DNA from: Lachnospiraceae bacterium | Lineage (GTDB): Bacteria; Bacillota; Clostridia; Lachnospirales; Lachnospiraceae | Assembly: GCA_017476765.1 (NCBI GenBank) | Contig: JAFUZE010000100.1 | Location: 1-36,509 of the forward strand | Reading direction: 5' to 3' | Length of the DNA stretch: 36,509 bases | Shown: in pieces, positions 24,934 to 34,265 of the stretch | How the letters are laid out: the number at the start of each line of letters is the position of its first letter | Numbering within the stretch: the first letter of the stretch is position 1 | Notes under the pieces: model-generated | Seen by the model: only the letters and a program-made list of their open reading frames with translations | What the model was told of the DNA's origin: nothing | Database searches by the model: none | Position numbers and translations under genes: made by a program

Positions 24934-25887
24934 TCAAATCTTTTGCGCCTTGCTTCCCTGCACGATGCCTCGCTGCTTAAGCTCGCGATGCAGCGTATTG
25001 AGAACAAGGCGTTTATTTTTGCTAAAAAGCGGTGCGATGAGCAGTTCACCCGGTCCGTCTCCGGTCAGCCTGTGAATCACGATCCGTTCATCCAGCATTT
25101 CGATGCATGAAAGTACCGCATCCATATATTCCTCTAACGAACAGACCTCAAAATATTTCTTCTCATAGAGCGCAGCTAAGTCTGTACCCTTTAAAACATG
25201 CAGAAGCTGAAGCTTGATGCCGAAGATGCCGGCGTGGTTGAGATAATTGATCGTCTGAAGAAGCTGTTCTCTCGTCTCGCCCGGAAGTCCGATAATGACA
25301 TGTACGATGACCGGAATGCCGCATGCATGCAGCTTATGCATTGCCTCCTCAAAGACGGAGAGCGGATAGCCGCGCCGCACGAAGCGGGCAGTTGCATCGT
25401 GGATCGTCTGCAGCCCGAGCTCGACCCATATAAATTTGCCCGGATATTGCTTCTTTAGCGATGTGAGCAGCGTCAGAACCTCAGGCGGCAGACAGTCGGG
25501 TCTTGTTGCGATGGAGATGCCGACGATCTGCTCATGCGCAAGCGCCTGTGTGTATAACAGGCGAAGACGCTCTAACGGGGCATAGGTGTTTGTGTATGCC
25601 TGAAAATAGGCGATGAACAGCCTGCCGGTCTTTTTGGTGTGAAAGAGGCGGATTCCCTCTGCCAGCTGCTCGCTGACCGATTTGCCCTCTGTGCGGACGG
25701 CGTGCTCACCGCTTCCGCCCGCACTGCAGAAAATGCAGCCTCTCGTATCGAGCAGACCGTCCCTGTTCGGACAGGTAAAGCCCGCATCCAACGCAATCTT
25801 GTACACCTTTTCCCCGTATGTATTTTTCAGATAGCTGTCCAAGCTGTAATAGGCTCTTCCGTGCCAGTCTGTATGCTGCCTGTCCAT
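24934..25887 (-). CDS. YtqA/YhcC-type radical SAM protein (TIGR01212 family)
   Basis: A 317-residue radical SAM protein. The cluster motif has the long spacing of this family: CPNRDGLLDTRGCIFC, where the last two Cys of the motif are CxxC. Other family marks are AYFQAYTNTYAP, ISIATRPDCLP and VELGLQTIHD. Homologs may act in RNA modification, but this is not settled. AAGGG precedes the ATG at 25887. It starts 9 bp after the malic enzyme stop, so the two are clearly in one operon. Confidence 0.9.
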   Translation of the reverse strand: MDRQHTDWHGRAYYSLDSYLKNTYGEKVYKIALDAGFTCPNRDGLLDTRGCIFCSAGGSGEHAVRTEGKSVSEQLAEGIRLFHTKKTGRLFIAYFQAYTNTYAPLERLRLLYTQALAHEQIVGISIATRPDCLPPEVLTLLTSLKKQYPGKFIWVELGLQTIHDATARFVRRGYPLSVFEEAMHKLHACGIPVIVHVIIGLPGETREQLLQTINYLNHAGIFGIKLQLLHVLKGTDLAALYEKKYFEVCSLEEYMDAVLSCIEMLDERIVIHRLTGDGPGELLIAPLFSKNKRLVLNTLHRELKQRGIVQGSKAQKI

Positions 25888-25896
25888 ACGCAGCCC

Positions 25897-27048
25897 TTAT
25901 TGAATATGGGCTTTGACCGCTGCTGCAACGACCTCGGCAACCTTCGGGTTGAACGCCTCCGGCATAATGTTATCCTCGTTTAATTCCTCGTCAGGAACTA
26001 AGGAAGCAATCGCAAGTGCGGCTGCCAGCTTCATCTCCTCGGTGATAGCAGTGGCGCGTCCCTCACGCGCTCCTTTGAAAATACCAGGGAAGGCGACAAC
26101 GTTGTTGATCTGGTTCGGGAAATCGGAGCGGCCTGTTCCGACGATTCGTGCGCCTGCTTTCTTTGCCGCATCAGGCAGAATTTCCGGTTCCGGGTTGGAC
26201 ATCGCAAACAGGATGGAGTCCTTCGCCATGGATGCGACCATCTCCGGTGTTACGACATTCGGAGCGGACACACCGATGAAAATGTCGGCACCCTTCAGCG
26301 CATCGGCGAGTAATCCGGTCTCCTGATTCGGATTGGTAATCTCCGCCATCTTCTGCTTCATGGAGTTCAGATTTTCACTCGACTTGGAGATGATTCCCTT
26401 CCTGTCGCAAAGGAGCACATTTGTAAAGTCGTAGCTTAAAAGCAGCTTTGCAATGGCGATACCGGCGCTTCCGGCACCGTTGATGACAACCTTGCAGTTT
26501 TCCTTCTGCTTGCCTACAATTTTGAGGGCATTGATCGTACCTGCGAGTACGACGATCGCAGTTCCGTGCTGGTCATCGTGAAAGACCGGAATGTTCAGTA
26601 TTTCCTTCAGGCGTTCCTCGATTTCAAAGCAGCGCGGTGCACTGATATCCTCGAGATTGATGCCGCCGTAGGACGGAGCGATGTAAGTGACCGCCTTGAT
26701 GATTTCCTCTGTATCCTGCGTGTCCAGACAAATCGGCACTGCATTGACACCGCCGAATTCCTTGAACAGCACAGCCTTGCCCTCCATGACCGGCATGGCG
26801 GCAAGCGGTCCGATGTTGCCAAGACCCAACACGGCACTTCCGTCCGATACAACGGCGACGGTGTTTGCCTTCATCGTATATTTATACGCCGCCTCCGGAT
26901 TTTCTGCGATGACCTTGCATGGCTCTGCAACGCCCGGTGTATATGCGAGAGATAAGTCCTCCCTTGTTTTTACGGGGCTTTTTGATACGACCTCCAATTT
27001 TCCGTTCCACTCTTCATGAAGCTCTAATGCTTTTTCGCTGATTGTCAT
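25897..27048 (-). CDS. Malic enzyme, NAD(P)-dependent, short form
   Basis: Oxidatively decarboxylates malate to pyruvate and CO2. The 383 residues match the short bacterial form without the C-terminal phosphotransacetylase-like domain. Motifs: AYTPGVAEPC (N-terminal catalytic Tyr region), a lysine-containing TMKANTVAVVSDGSAVLG, NIPVFHDDQHGTA (metal-binding Asp pair) and the Rossmann GAGSAGIAIAKLL. Cofactor preference cannot be told with confidence. The start has GAGGAAAC upstream. First gene of the run with ytqA-like and DUF4364; the promoter is probably at 27209-27237. Confidence 0.93.
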   Translation of the reverse strand: MTISEKALELHEEWNGKLEVVSKSPVKTREDLSLAYTPGVAEPCKVIAENPEAAYKYTMKANTVAVVSDGSAVLGLGNIGPLAAMPVMEGKAVLFKEFGGVNAVPICLDTQDTEEIIKAVTYIAPSYGGINLEDISAPRCFEIEERLKEILNIPVFHDDQHGTAIVVLAGTINALKIVGKQKENCKVVINGAGSAGIAIAKLLLSYDFTNVLLCDRKGIISKSSENLNSMKQKMAEITNPNQETGLLADALKGADIFIGVSAPNVVTPEMVASMAKDSILFAMSNPEPEILPDAAKKAGARIVGTGRSDFPNQINNVVAFPGIFKGAREGRATAITEEMKLAAALAIASLVPDEELNEDNIMPEAFNPKVAEVVAAAVKAHIQ

Positions 27049-27090
27049 TTTTGTTTCCTCACTCTTTTCATTTTTTTTCAGGGATTGCAG

Positions 27091-27125
27091 AACACCTCAG
27101 GAACCGGACAACGGAGAAGGGTGTT
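27091..27125 (-). other. Stem-loop in the malic enzyme leader
   Basis: AACACC and GGTGTT (27091-27096 and 27120-27125) form a stem in the predicted leader, extendable by GCAG (27087-27090) and CTGC (27132-27135). No U-run follows on the minus strand. Function unknown. Confidence 0.3.
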
Positions 27126-27208
27126 TTGCATCTGCCGATTTCATATAGGATGCCTCAGCCATGCCCGACAGACCTGCGCCGCCCTCTGACATGGCCTGCA
27201 ACGATTAC

Positions 27209-27237
27209 ATCTTATAATAAAAAAGAAATGCGTGCAA
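27209..27237 (-). promoter_or_regulatory. Promoter of the malic enzyme operon
   Basis: On the minus strand, TTGCAC (27237-27232), 17 nt, then TAAGAT (27214-27209). It gives a leader of about 150 nt. Confidence 0.5.
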
Positions 27238-27287
27238 GGCTTACATGGAACATTCAAAACAAAATCTTGATTTTCTGAAAATAATCT

Positions 27288-27316
27288 TTGCTATTTTTGA
27301 AAAGATATTGTATACT
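27288..27316 (+). promoter_or_regulatory. Promoter of rho
   Basis: TTGCTA (27288-27293), 17 nt, then TATACT (27311-27316). The resulting leader of about 250 nt is unusually long for a single housekeeping gene. Confidence 0.6.
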
Positions 27317-27345
27317 AGTACATCATAAATAAATGACCTGCCGCA

Positions 27346-27507
27346 ATGATGCTGTGTGAATGTGGAGGACATTTCGTTTACGATATACCAGAAAATAAGG
27401 AACTGCTGCAAAACGGCAGCTCCGAATCTGATGACATTTCAAAATGCGTTCCCAAAACAAAGATAAAAAGAAGCAGCCGTTTTGTTCTCGGAAAACAGCG
27501 GCAGTGA
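27346..27507 (+). CDS. Possible 53-codon leader ORF upstream of rho
   Basis: An open frame beginning MMLCECGGHFVYDIPENK and ending VLGKQRQ before a TGA at 27505-27507, wholly inside the rho leader. It spans two hairpin-forming segments (GGAACTGCTGC with GGCAGCTCC near 27400-27424; GCCGTTTT with AAAACAGCGGC near 27476-27503). There is no good ribosome binding site and no recognised family. It may be chance; the region is otherwise the structured rho leader. Confidence 0.25.
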   Translation: MMLCECGGHFVYDIPENKELLQNGSSESDDISKCVPKTKIKRSSRFVLGKQRQ

Positions 27508-27570
27508 ATCAATAAAAAAGGAAATAAAACAAGGTCTGTTTGTGACCGTTTGTGAGTTAGGAGGAGTAAC

Positions 27571-28863
27571 GTGAGAGAGAAGTACGAATCGCTGGCAGTC
27601 AATGATTTGAGGGAGCTGGCAAAGGCAAGGGGAATTAAGGGCACTTCCACAATGAAGAAGGCACAGCTTGTCGAGGCAATGCTTGAGGAGGATGAGAGAA
27701 GTAAGATCAGTCCGGAAAAGCTGGCTTCCGATCTCGACAGCGGAATTACGGCAAACGGAATTCTGGAGGTCATGCCGGACGGCTATGGATTTATCCGCTG
27801 TGAAAACTACCTGCCGGGTGAAAATGATGTGTATGTCGCACCGAGCCAGATTCGCAAGTTCAGTTTAAAGACCGGAGATATTATCGAGGGAAACACGAGA
27901 GTCAAGACACAGGGCGAGAAGTTCAGTGCCCTTTTGTATGTGAAGAAAATTAACGGTTATCTTCCGTCTGATGCAGCCGGGCGGTACAATTTTGAGGACA
28001 TGACCCCGATCTTCCCGAATGAGAGACTGGTGCTGGAGACACCGGGCTGCTCTGTCTCGATGCGGATTATGGATTTGATGAGCCCGGTCGGAAAAGGACA
28101 GCGTGGTATGATCGTGGCACAGCCGAAGGCAGGTAAGACGACACTGCTGAAGGATGTTGCGAAATCCGTCAAGAAGAACAATCCGAATGTACATTTGATC
28201 ATTCTGCTGATCGACGAGAGACCGGAGGAGGTGACGGATATCCGGGAGGCGATCGAGGGACCGAATGTGGAAGTCATCTATTCGACCTTCGACGAATTGC
28301 CGGAGCATCACAAGAGAGTTTCGGAGATGGTCATTGAGAGAGCCAAGAGGCTCGTAGAGCACAAGAAGGATGTCATGATCCTGCTCGACAGCATCACGAG
28401 ACTGACCAGAGCCTACAACCTTGTCGTTCCGCCGAGCGGAAGAACCTTATCCGGCGGTCTTGACCCGGCAGCGCTTCATATGCCGAAGAAGTTTTTCGGT
28501 GCGGCGAGAAATATGAGGGAGGGCGGAAGCCTGACAATCCTTGCCACGGCACTCATCGAGACCGGCTCCAAGATGGATGATGTCGTATATGAGGAATTTA
28601 AGGGAACCGGTAACATGGAGATGGTGCTCGACCGCAAGCTTTCCGAGAGACGGGTATTTCCGGCAATCGATATTCCGAAATCCGGAACGCGCCGCGATGA
28701 TCTGCTTCTGACCGACGAGGAGGCAGAGGCAATGAACATTATGCGCAAGGCACTCAACGGGCTGAAATCGGATGAGGCTGTGGAGAAGATCATCGATATG
28801 TTTGTCCGCACGCGCAGCAACAGGGAATTTGTCCAAATGGTGAAAAAAATCAAGTTCTATTAA
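27571..28863 (+). CDS. rho: Transcription termination factor Rho
   Basis: A 430-residue RecA-type hexameric RNA helicase. Order: a Rho N-terminal helical domain (LRELAKARGIKGTSTMKKAQL, 13-33), a cold-shock-like RNA-binding domain with GYGFIR (71-76), the ATPase core with Walker A QPKAGKTT (184-191), Walker B LIILLIDERPEE, and the Q- and R-loop regions LTRAYN and GSLTILATALIETGSKMDD. It starts with GTG at 27571, supported by GGAGGAG 5 nt upstream. A long structured leader precedes it, which fits the autoregulation known for rho. No insertion between the RNA-binding and ATPase domains, unlike actinobacterial Rho. Confidence 0.96.
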   Translation: MREKYESLAVNDLRELAKARGIKGTSTMKKAQLVEAMLEEDERSKISPEKLASDLDSGITANGILEVMPDGYGFIRCENYLPGENDVYVAPSQIRKFSLKTGDIIEGNTRVKTQGEKFSALLYVKKINGYLPSDAAGRYNFEDMTPIFPNERLVLETPGCSVSMRIMDLMSPVGKGQRGMIVAQPKAGKTTLLKDVAKSVKKNNPNVHLIILLIDERPEEVTDIREAIEGPNVEVIYSTFDELPEHHKRVSEMVIERAKRLVEHKKDVMILLDSITRLTRAYNLVVPPSGRTLSGGLDPAALHMPKKFFGAARNMREGGSLTILATALIETGSKMDDVVYEEFKGTGNMEMVLDRKLSERRVFPAIDIPKSGTRRDDLLLTDEEAEAMNIMRKALNGLKSDEAVEKIIDMFVRTRSNREFVQMVKKIKFY

Positions 28864-28871
28864 AAAAGTGC

Positions 28872-28900
28872 TTGCATCCGTAATTTTCATATGCTATAAT
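28872..28900 (+). promoter_or_regulatory. Promoter of rpmE
   Basis: TTGCAT (28872-28877), 17 nt, then TATAAT (28895-28900), so rpmE can be transcribed independently of rho. Confidence 0.75.
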
Positions 28901-28977
28901 AAATAAGCTGTTTACGGACGATTTTGAATTTAATTCGGAATAGTTATTATGGAATTGTTCATAGAGAGGTGAGAGAA

Positions 28978-29184
28978 ATGAAAGAAGGAATCCATCCAGA
29001 GTACTATCAGGCAACTGTAACTTGCAACTGTGGCAACACATTCGTGACAGGTTCAACAAAACCGGAAATTCACGTTGAAATTTGTTCCAAATGCCACTCA
29101 TTCTATACTGGACAGCAGAAGTCGGCAAGAGCCGACGGACGTATTGACAAGTTCAATAGGAAGTATGGAGTGCAAAGCAAATAA
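28978..29184 (+). CDS. rpmE: 50S ribosomal protein L31, zinc-binding form
   Basis: A 68-residue large-subunit protein. The four zinc ligands are present: Cys16 and Cys18 (TCNCGN), Cys36 and Cys39 (ICSKCH), so this is the C+ form, normally replaced by a Cys-less paralog under zinc starvation. The start is the ATG at 28978 with GAGAGGTGAG upstream; a frame extension to 28924 crosses the leader. A terminator follows immediately. Confidence 0.96.
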   Translation: MKEGIHPEYYQATVTCNCGNTFVTGSTKPEIHVEICSKCHSFYTGQQKSARADGRIDKFNRKYGVQSK

Positions 29185-29196
29185 TTGGGTTAAGCG

Positions 29197-29224
29197 GGTT
29201 GAGGCATTTGTCTCAACCTTTTTT
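29197..29224 (+). terminator. Rho-independent terminator of rpmE
   Basis: GGTTGAG (29197-29203) with CTCAACC (29212-29218), extendable by two inner pairs, followed by TTTTTT. Confidence 0.88.
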
Positions 29225-29268
29225 GCTTTACAGGACACGAAAGGATGCAGAATAAAGGAGGGATTGGC

Positions 29269-30264
29269 ATGGCGGGAAAGAGCTGCAATCGTTCTTCCGG
29301 TATCGGTGGACAGGCGGTATTAGAGGGCGTCATGATGAAAAACAAGGAGAAATGTGCGGTCGCAGTCAGAAAGCCGAACGGACAGATTGCGGTCAAGGAG
29401 ATGGAATACGATGCGATCGCTTCCAAAAAGAAAGGGTTTCAAATTCCTTTTGTCAGAGGCTTTTTCAATTTCCTCGATTCACTCATTCTCGGCACGCAGT
29501 GCCTGAATTATTCGGCTTCCTTTTACGAGGAGGAGGAGCCGGTAAAGGAGGGCAAGGAGGAAGGCTTTTTAAGTAAAGTATTCGGCGAGCATGCGGAGTC
29601 GGTTGTCATGGGCTTTACGATGGTGCTGTCCTTCGCTGTGGCGATTGCTCTGTTTATGCTTCTGCCGTATTATTTGTCGGAGCTGCTTGGCAAGGTCGTG
29701 CGAAATGCCTCTCTGCTGTCCCTGCTTGAGGGATTGATCCGTATTGTGATTTTCCTGATCTATGTAGTGGCGATCTCCATGATGAAGGATATCCGGAGAG
29801 TGTATATGTATCATGGGGCGGAGCATAAGTGCATCAACTGTATCGAGCGCGGCAGAATCCTGAATGTGGAAAACGTGATGAAAAGCTCGAGGCTTCACAA
29901 GCGCTGCGGTACAAGCTTTATGCTCTTTGTCATGTTCGTCAGCATCGTGCTGTTCTTTTTTATTCGGGTGGATTCACGAATCTGGAGAGTCGTTCTTCGA
30001 ATTGTGCTCATCCCGGTTATTTCCGGAATCTCTTATGAGATCATCCGCCTTGCCGGCAGGAGCAACAACCTTCTGATTCGTATTTTGTCCGCACCGGGTC
30101 TTGCCCTGCAGAAGCTCACGACGAGAGAGCCGGATGAGCAGATGGTCGAGGTTGCGATCGCCTCGGTGGAAGCAGTGTTTGACTGGAAGCAGTATTTCAA
30201 GGAGACGTTTGATTACACCGTTCCTGAGACGGGAGAAGAAGAGAGCGGTGAAGATGAATTATAG
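29269..30264 (+). CDS. DUF1385 family membrane protein
   Basis: A 331-residue protein of a family widespread in Firmicutes, function unknown. N-terminal GGQAVLEGVMMKNK is the family signature; then a soluble stretch, four hydrophobic segments (e.g. SFAVAIALFMLLPYYLSELL, IVIFLIYVVAISM, MLFVMFVSIVLFFFI) and the conserved YHGAEHKCINC motif between them, whose His/Glu/Cys residues could bind metal. The ATG at 29269 has AAGGAGGG upstream. Its end overlaps prmC by 11 bp, and the gene order with prmC-prfA is conserved in Clostridia, suggesting a link to translation or simply operon tradition. Confidence 0.9.
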   Translation: MAGKSCNRSSGIGGQAVLEGVMMKNKEKCAVAVRKPNGQIAVKEMEYDAIASKKKGFQIPFVRGFFNFLDSLILGTQCLNYSASFYEEEEPVKEGKEEGFLSKVFGEHAESVVMGFTMVLSFAVAIALFMLLPYYLSELLGKVVRNASLLSLLEGLIRIVIFLIYVVAISMMKDIRRVYMYHGAEHKCINCIERGRILNVENVMKSSRLHKRCGTSFMLFVMFVSIVLFFFIRVDSRIWRVVLRIVLIPVISGISYEIIRLAGRSNNLLIRILSAPGLALQKLTTREPDEQMVEVAIASVEAVFDWKQYFKETFDYTVPETGEEESGEDEL

Positions 30265-31099
30265 GGAAGCATATGAGTATGGCGCGGCAGCACTGAAGGA
30301 GAAGGGGCTTGAGGAAGCGGAGCTGGATGCCCGCCTGCTTCTGGAGTTTGTCTGTAAGACGACCAGAAGCGATTTGTACGCACATGGTGACCGGGAAATC
30401 AGCCATGAGGAATTTGAGACGTATTTGTTTTATCTCATGCAGAGGGGGAAGCACATTCCGCTGCAGCATCTGACGAGGGAACAGGAGTTCATGGGACTGA
30501 CATTTCAGGTAAATGAGCATGTACTCATTCCGAGACAGGATACGGAGACGCTTGTCGAGGAGGTGCTTATGCAGCTTCATGACGGGATGCGCATTCTCGA
30601 TCTGTGTACGGGAAGCGGCTGTATTCTGCTAAGCCTCCTGCACTATTCCAATTCGTGTGAGGGAATCGGTGCGGACGTGTCGGAGGAGGCACTGGCAGTT
30701 GCAAGGGACAATGCGCACAGGCTCGGTCTGGAAGCAGTCTTTCTTAAGAGCGATCTGTTTGAGAACGTCACGGGCAGCTTTGACATCATTGTATCAAATC
30801 CCCCTTATATTGAAACAAAGGTGATCGATACACTGATGGAGGAGGTCCGGGAGCACGAACCCCGTCTGGCGCTGGACGGCGGGGAGGATGGGCTTTTGTT
30901 CTACCGGCGGATTGCAGAGGATGCTAAGAGATATCTGTGCAGGGGCGGAATGCTTTTTCTGGAGATCGGATACCGTCAGGCGGAGGATGTCGGAAGGCTC
31001 CTTGAACGCGCCGGATATGTCGATATTGAGGTAAAAAAAGATTTAGCAGGATTGGACAGGGTTGTGTATGCAGCCTTTTTGGAGGATAAACATGTTTGA
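30254..31099 (+). CDS. prmC: Release factor glutamine N5-methyltransferase
   Basis: Methylates the glutamine of the GGQ motif of release factors, using SAM. 281 residues: an N-terminal helical substrate-binding domain, then a Rossmann methyltransferase domain with LDLCTGSGC (SAM motif, 115-123) and SNPPYIE (NPPY at 182-185, which binds the target Gln). The IPRQDTE segment before the SAM motif is also typical. The ATG at 30254 lies within the end of the DUF1385 gene, and its own end overlaps prfA by 8 bp. A frame extension to 30101 is rejected as it runs through DUF1385. Confidence 0.95.
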   Translation: MNYREAYEYGAAALKEKGLEEAELDARLLLEFVCKTTRSDLYAHGDREISHEEFETYLFYLMQRGKHIPLQHLTREQEFMGLTFQVNEHVLIPRQDTETLVEEVLMQLHDGMRILDLCTGSGCILLSLLHYSNSCEGIGADVSEEALAVARDNAHRLGLEAVFLKSDLFENVTGSFDIIVSNPPYIETKVIDTLMEEVREHEPRLALDGGEDGLLFYRRIAEDAKRYLCRGGMLFLEIGYRQAEDVGRLLERAGYVDIEVKKDLAGLDRVVYAAFLEDKHV

Positions 31100-32165
31100 C
31101 AGGTTAGAGGATTTATTGATTCGTTTCGAGGAAATCATGGGAGAATTGAGTGAGCCGGATGTGGCGAACGACCAGAAGCGTTTCCGCGAGCTGATGAAGG
31201 AGCAGAGCAATCTGACTCCGATTGTCGAGGCTTACAAGGAATATAAGAAATGCAAGGAGACGGTGGACGAAAGCCTTGCCATGCTCGAGGAGGAATCCGA
31301 TGAAGAGATGCGCGAGATGCTCAAGGAGGAGCTTGCAGATGCGAGAAACCGGATTGAAGAGCTGGAGCGTGAGCTCAAAATTCTTCTTTTGCCGAAAGAC
31401 CCGAATGACGACAAGAATGTCATGGTCGAGATTCGTGCAGGTGCCGGCGGGGATGAGGCGGCTTTGTTTGCGGCGGAGATCTACCGGATGTATGTGCACT
31501 ATGCCGAGAGCAGACACTGGAAGGTGGAGCTGATCGAGGCGGAGGAAATCGGAATCGGCGGTATGAAGTCCGTCACCTTTATGATCACGGGGCAGGGAGC
31601 CTACTCTGTGATGAAATACGAGAGCGGCGTACACCGTGTGCAGCGTGTCCCGGAGACGGAATCCGGCGGACGCATTCACACATCCACGATCACGGTAGCA
31701 GTGATGCCGGAGGCGGAGGAGGTCGATGTGCAGATCGACGAGAAGGACATCCGCATCGATGTCATGAGAGCATCCGGTTCGGGCGGGCAGTGCGTCAACA
31801 CAACGGACTCTGCGGTGCGTCTGACGCATATGCCGACGGGAATCGTCATTTACAGCCAGACAGAGAAATCCCAGATTCAGAATAAGGCAAAGGCATTTGC
31901 ACTGCTGCGTGCAAAGCTCTATGATCTGGAGCAGCAAAAGAAGCACGATGCGGAGTCGGAGCTGCGCAGAAGCCAGGTGGGAACCGGAGACCGCTCGGAG
32001 AAGATCAGAACCTACAATTTTCCGCAGGGGCGTGTCACGGATCATCGCATTAAGCTGACACTCTACACGCTCGATGCGGTTATGAACGGGGACTTACAGG
32101 AAATTATCGAACATCTCATCGCTGCCGACCAGGCGGCGAAGCTTGCTAAAATGAATGAAGGCTGA
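31092..32165 (+). CDS. prfA: Peptide chain release factor 1
   Basis: Recognises UAA and UAG stop codons and triggers peptide release. 357 residues: the N-terminal helical domain, the anticodon-mimic PET (187-189, in the PxT position), and the GGQ motif (231-233, [13 protein letters not shown]), the target of the PrmC encoded immediately upstream. The residue after GGQ is Cys rather than the common His. The start is the ATG at 31092 with TTGGAGG upstream; it overlaps prmC by 8 bp, so translation is coupled. Confidence 0.96.
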   Translation: MFDRLEDLLIRFEEIMGELSEPDVANDQKRFRELMKEQSNLTPIVEAYKEYKKCKETVDESLAMLEEESDEEMREMLKEELADARNRIEELERELKILLLPKDPNDDKNVMVEIRAGAGGDEAALFAAEIYRMYVHYAESRHWKVELIEAEEIGIGGMKSVTFMITGQGAYSVMKYESGVHRVQRVPETESGGRIHTSTITVAVMPEAEEVDVQIDEKDIRIDVMRASGSGGQCVNTTDSAVRLTHMPTGIVIYSQTEKSQIQNKAKAFALLRAKLYDLEQQKKHDAESELRRSQVGTGDRSEKIRTYNFPQGRVTDHRIKLTLYTLDAVMNGDLQEIIEHLIAADQAAKLAKMNEG

Positions 32166-32243
32166 AATAGTCTGGAAACGTACGGTGTGGTGGCCGTTTA
32201 GGGGAAAATTCAATCATTTACGGAAGTATTGGTGAGAAATGCG

Positions 32244-33629
32244 ATGAAAAAAGAAGAGTATAAAAAAATTAAGGGAATCAGGGTGCTGTATGTCAGCGGC
32301 GGAATCCTGCTTATTGCATGTTTGTTATTTGCACTGACCTGCTATGGTGTGGATCGCGTGTCAAGCAGGTACTATGAGCTCAATGATGTTGTCGATATGT
32401 ACCTGCTCTCGGAGCAGGAGATAAGGGACTTGGAGAAGACCTCGGACTTTTTGACAGATCAGGCAAGACGGTTTGCTGCCACGATGGACAGGCAATATAT
32501 GGATGCCTACTTTGAAAAACGGAATGAGGCGTACTGTCCGGAAGAGATGATCGAGGAAATTGCGGAGCGTCAGAGGCAGGGCTCGGATATCGATGCCGGT
32601 TATCTGAAAAAAATGCTGAGCCGCTCCGACCAGCTGATGCAAAGTGAGATTCATTCGATGAAGCTGATTGCCGTCACGCAAGGATTTGAGGAGCTTCCTT
32701 CCGAGGTAGAGGAATATGAGCTGCCGCAGTGGGAACTGTGGGCAGATAAATCCCAACAGCTGGAGCGTGCCAATTCGCTCGTGTACAATCAGGCATATAT
32801 CAACATAAAAAGCAGAACCGATGCCCGCTTTGAGACTGCGCTCGGAAGTATTACCAATGAGGCAAAGAAAAGGGAACGCGAAAGCTCAGAGGTATTGAAC
32901 CATGCACTGCGGCAGCAGCGCGCTTCTATTTTTCTTCTGTTCACTTTTATTGTAATTATTTTTGTACTGATTATTATTTTGGTTTTGAATCCGATTGCAC
33001 ATTTTGTTATGCGGATCAAGGATGAGCAGCCGCTGGAAATGATCGGTTCTTACGAGCTGAAGTATCTGGCAGATACATATAATCGGATGTATGAGATCAA
33101 TACGGCAAGCAAGGCTATTTTACAGCATCAGGCGGAGCATGATGCTCTGACCGATCTGCTCAACAGACAGGCGTTTGAACAGCTCAAATGCTATCTTAGT
33201 ACGATAAAAAAGCCGCTTGCACTTTTGATTGTCGATCTGGACTATTTTAAGACAATCAATGATGCCAACGGACATATGGTCGGAGATCAGGCGCTTAAGC
33301 GGCTTGCAGAGCTGCTGCTTGACGGCTTTCGCACGAACGATTATCTCATTTGGGTCGGCGGCGATGAATTTGTCGTGGTCATGCTGGATGTCACAGAGGA
33401 GGAGAAGGAGATTATCGCTCATAAGATCGATGCGATCAATAAAAGCTTGTCACAGCCTGCAGACGGACTGCCTGCAATGTCAGTCAGTGTCGGAGCGGCT
33501 TTCTCGTCGGAGGGGTATTATCGGGAGCTGTACGAGCACGCAGACAGCGCTCTTTACAGGACGAAGGAAAACGGCAGATGCGGCTGCAGCTTTTATGATG
33601 AAAGGATCGATGGCAGTGACGGCACATGA
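32244..33629 (+). CDS. Membrane-bound diguanylate cyclase (GGDEF)
   Basis: A 461-residue c-di-GMP synthase. A transmembrane segment near residues 13-35, an extracytoplasmic sensor region of about 190 residues with helical, Glu-rich character, a second transmembrane segment near 227-250, a linker, then the GGDEF domain: HDALTDLLNRQAF, VDLDYFKTINDANGH, and WVGGDEFVVV (active site GGDEF at 372-376). An RTND at 363-366, five residues before, matches the RxxD inhibitory site, so product feedback is expected. The ATG at 32244 is preferred over TTG at 32229 and GTG at 32232. It precedes the gene at 33660 by 30 bp. The ligand sensed is unknown. Confidence 0.9.
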   Translation: MKKEEYKKIKGIRVLYVSGGILLIACLLFALTCYGVDRVSSRYYELNDVVDMYLLSEQEIRDLEKTSDFLTDQARRFAATMDRQYMDAYFEKRNEAYCPEEMIEEIAERQRQGSDIDAGYLKKMLSRSDQLMQSEIHSMKLIAVTQGFEELPSEVEEYELPQWELWADKSQQLERANSLVYNQAYINIKSRTDARFETALGSITNEAKKRERESSEVLNHALRQQRASIFLLFTFIVIIFVLIIILVLNPIAHFVMRIKDEQPLEMIGSYELKYLADTYNRMYEINTASKAILQHQAEHDALTDLLNRQAFEQLKCYLSTIKKPLALLIVDLDYFKTINDANGHMVGDQALKRLAELLLDGFRTNDYLIWVGGDEFVVVMLDVTEEEKEIIAHKIDAINKSLSQPADGLPAMSVSVGAAFSSEGYYRELYEHADSALYRTKENGRCGCSFYDERIDGSDGT

Positions 33630-33659
33630 AAATCGTGACGATAGGAACGGTGAAGAGAA

Positions 33660-34265
33660 ATGAGAAAGGAACTTCCGCATTTCAATATTGGAAAAGCATA
33701 TGGCGGCAATCAGGACTGGATGCTTGACCCGTGGATGCATCTCGGCGGCTGTGCGGCGCTCACGGCATGTGACAGCTGCATTTATCTGGCGCTTCACAAA
33801 GATATGAAAAAGCTGTATCCGTTTGACAAAAGCAGCCTGACGAAAAAGGACTACATCCGGTTCTCGCAGGTGATGAAACCGTATTTAAGACCGAGGGCAA
33901 ACGGTGTTGACAAGCTCTCGATCTATGTTGAAGGTTTTGGAAGCTATTTGCAGGATGTGGGAGTGACGAAGCTTCAGATGGAGGAGTTGTCCGGTGAGGA
34001 ACCGTTTTTATCCGCAAAGGAGAAGGTGAAGGAACAGATCGATGCCGGGCTGCCGGTTCCTTATCTGCTTTTGTATCATCAAAATGCGAAGCTGAAGGAA
34101 TATGTGTGGCACTGGTTTTTGTTAAACGGCTACGAGGAGCTTGAGAATACGTTCATTGTAAAGGCAGTGACCTATGGCGCTTATGAGTGGCTCGATTTTG
34201 CTTCGCTCTGGGATACCGGGCATGCCGCCAGAGGCGGCATGATCTTATATCGTTATGCAGACTGA
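33660..34265 (+). CDS. Hypothetical protein, possible papain-like (C39-like) cysteine peptidase
   Basis: A 201-residue protein that I cannot assign firmly. Near the N-terminus GGNQDW (residues 15-20) is followed by LGGCAALTACD with Cys31, resembling a Gln oxyanion residue and nucleophilic Cys at the start of a helix; a later VWHWFLLNGYE offers a His, and FASLWDTG an Asp or Trp region, the order expected of a papain-like fold. No signal peptide, so cytoplasmic. It lies 30 bp after the diguanylate cyclase, with GGTGAAGAG before its ATG, probably in one transcript. Its last 13 bp overlap the MATE gene on the opposite strand. Confidence 0.6.
   Translation: MRKELPHFNIGKAYGGNQDWMLDPWMHLGGCAALTACDSCIYLALHKDMKKLYPFDKSSLTKKDYIRFSQVMKPYLRPRANGVDKLSIYVEGFGSYLQDVGVTKLQMEELSGEEPFLSAKEKVKEQIDAGLPVPYLLLYHQNAKLKEYVWHWFLLNGYEELENTFIVKAVTYGAYEWLDFASLWDTGHAARGGMILYRYAD
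34221..34241. terminator. Perfect hairpin at the convergent gene ends
   Basis: CATGCCGCC (34221-34229), AGA, GGCGGCATG (34233-34241). It lies in the last codons of the plus-strand gene and 11 bp past the MATE stop on the minus strand. There is no U-run on either side, so at best it is an atypical terminator or an RNA end stabiliser. Confidence 0.4.

Noticed and set aside
31113-32045. 310-residue minus-strand ORF opposite prfA
   Set aside because: A shadow of a well-identified gene; composition is that of complementary codons and no homology is recognised.
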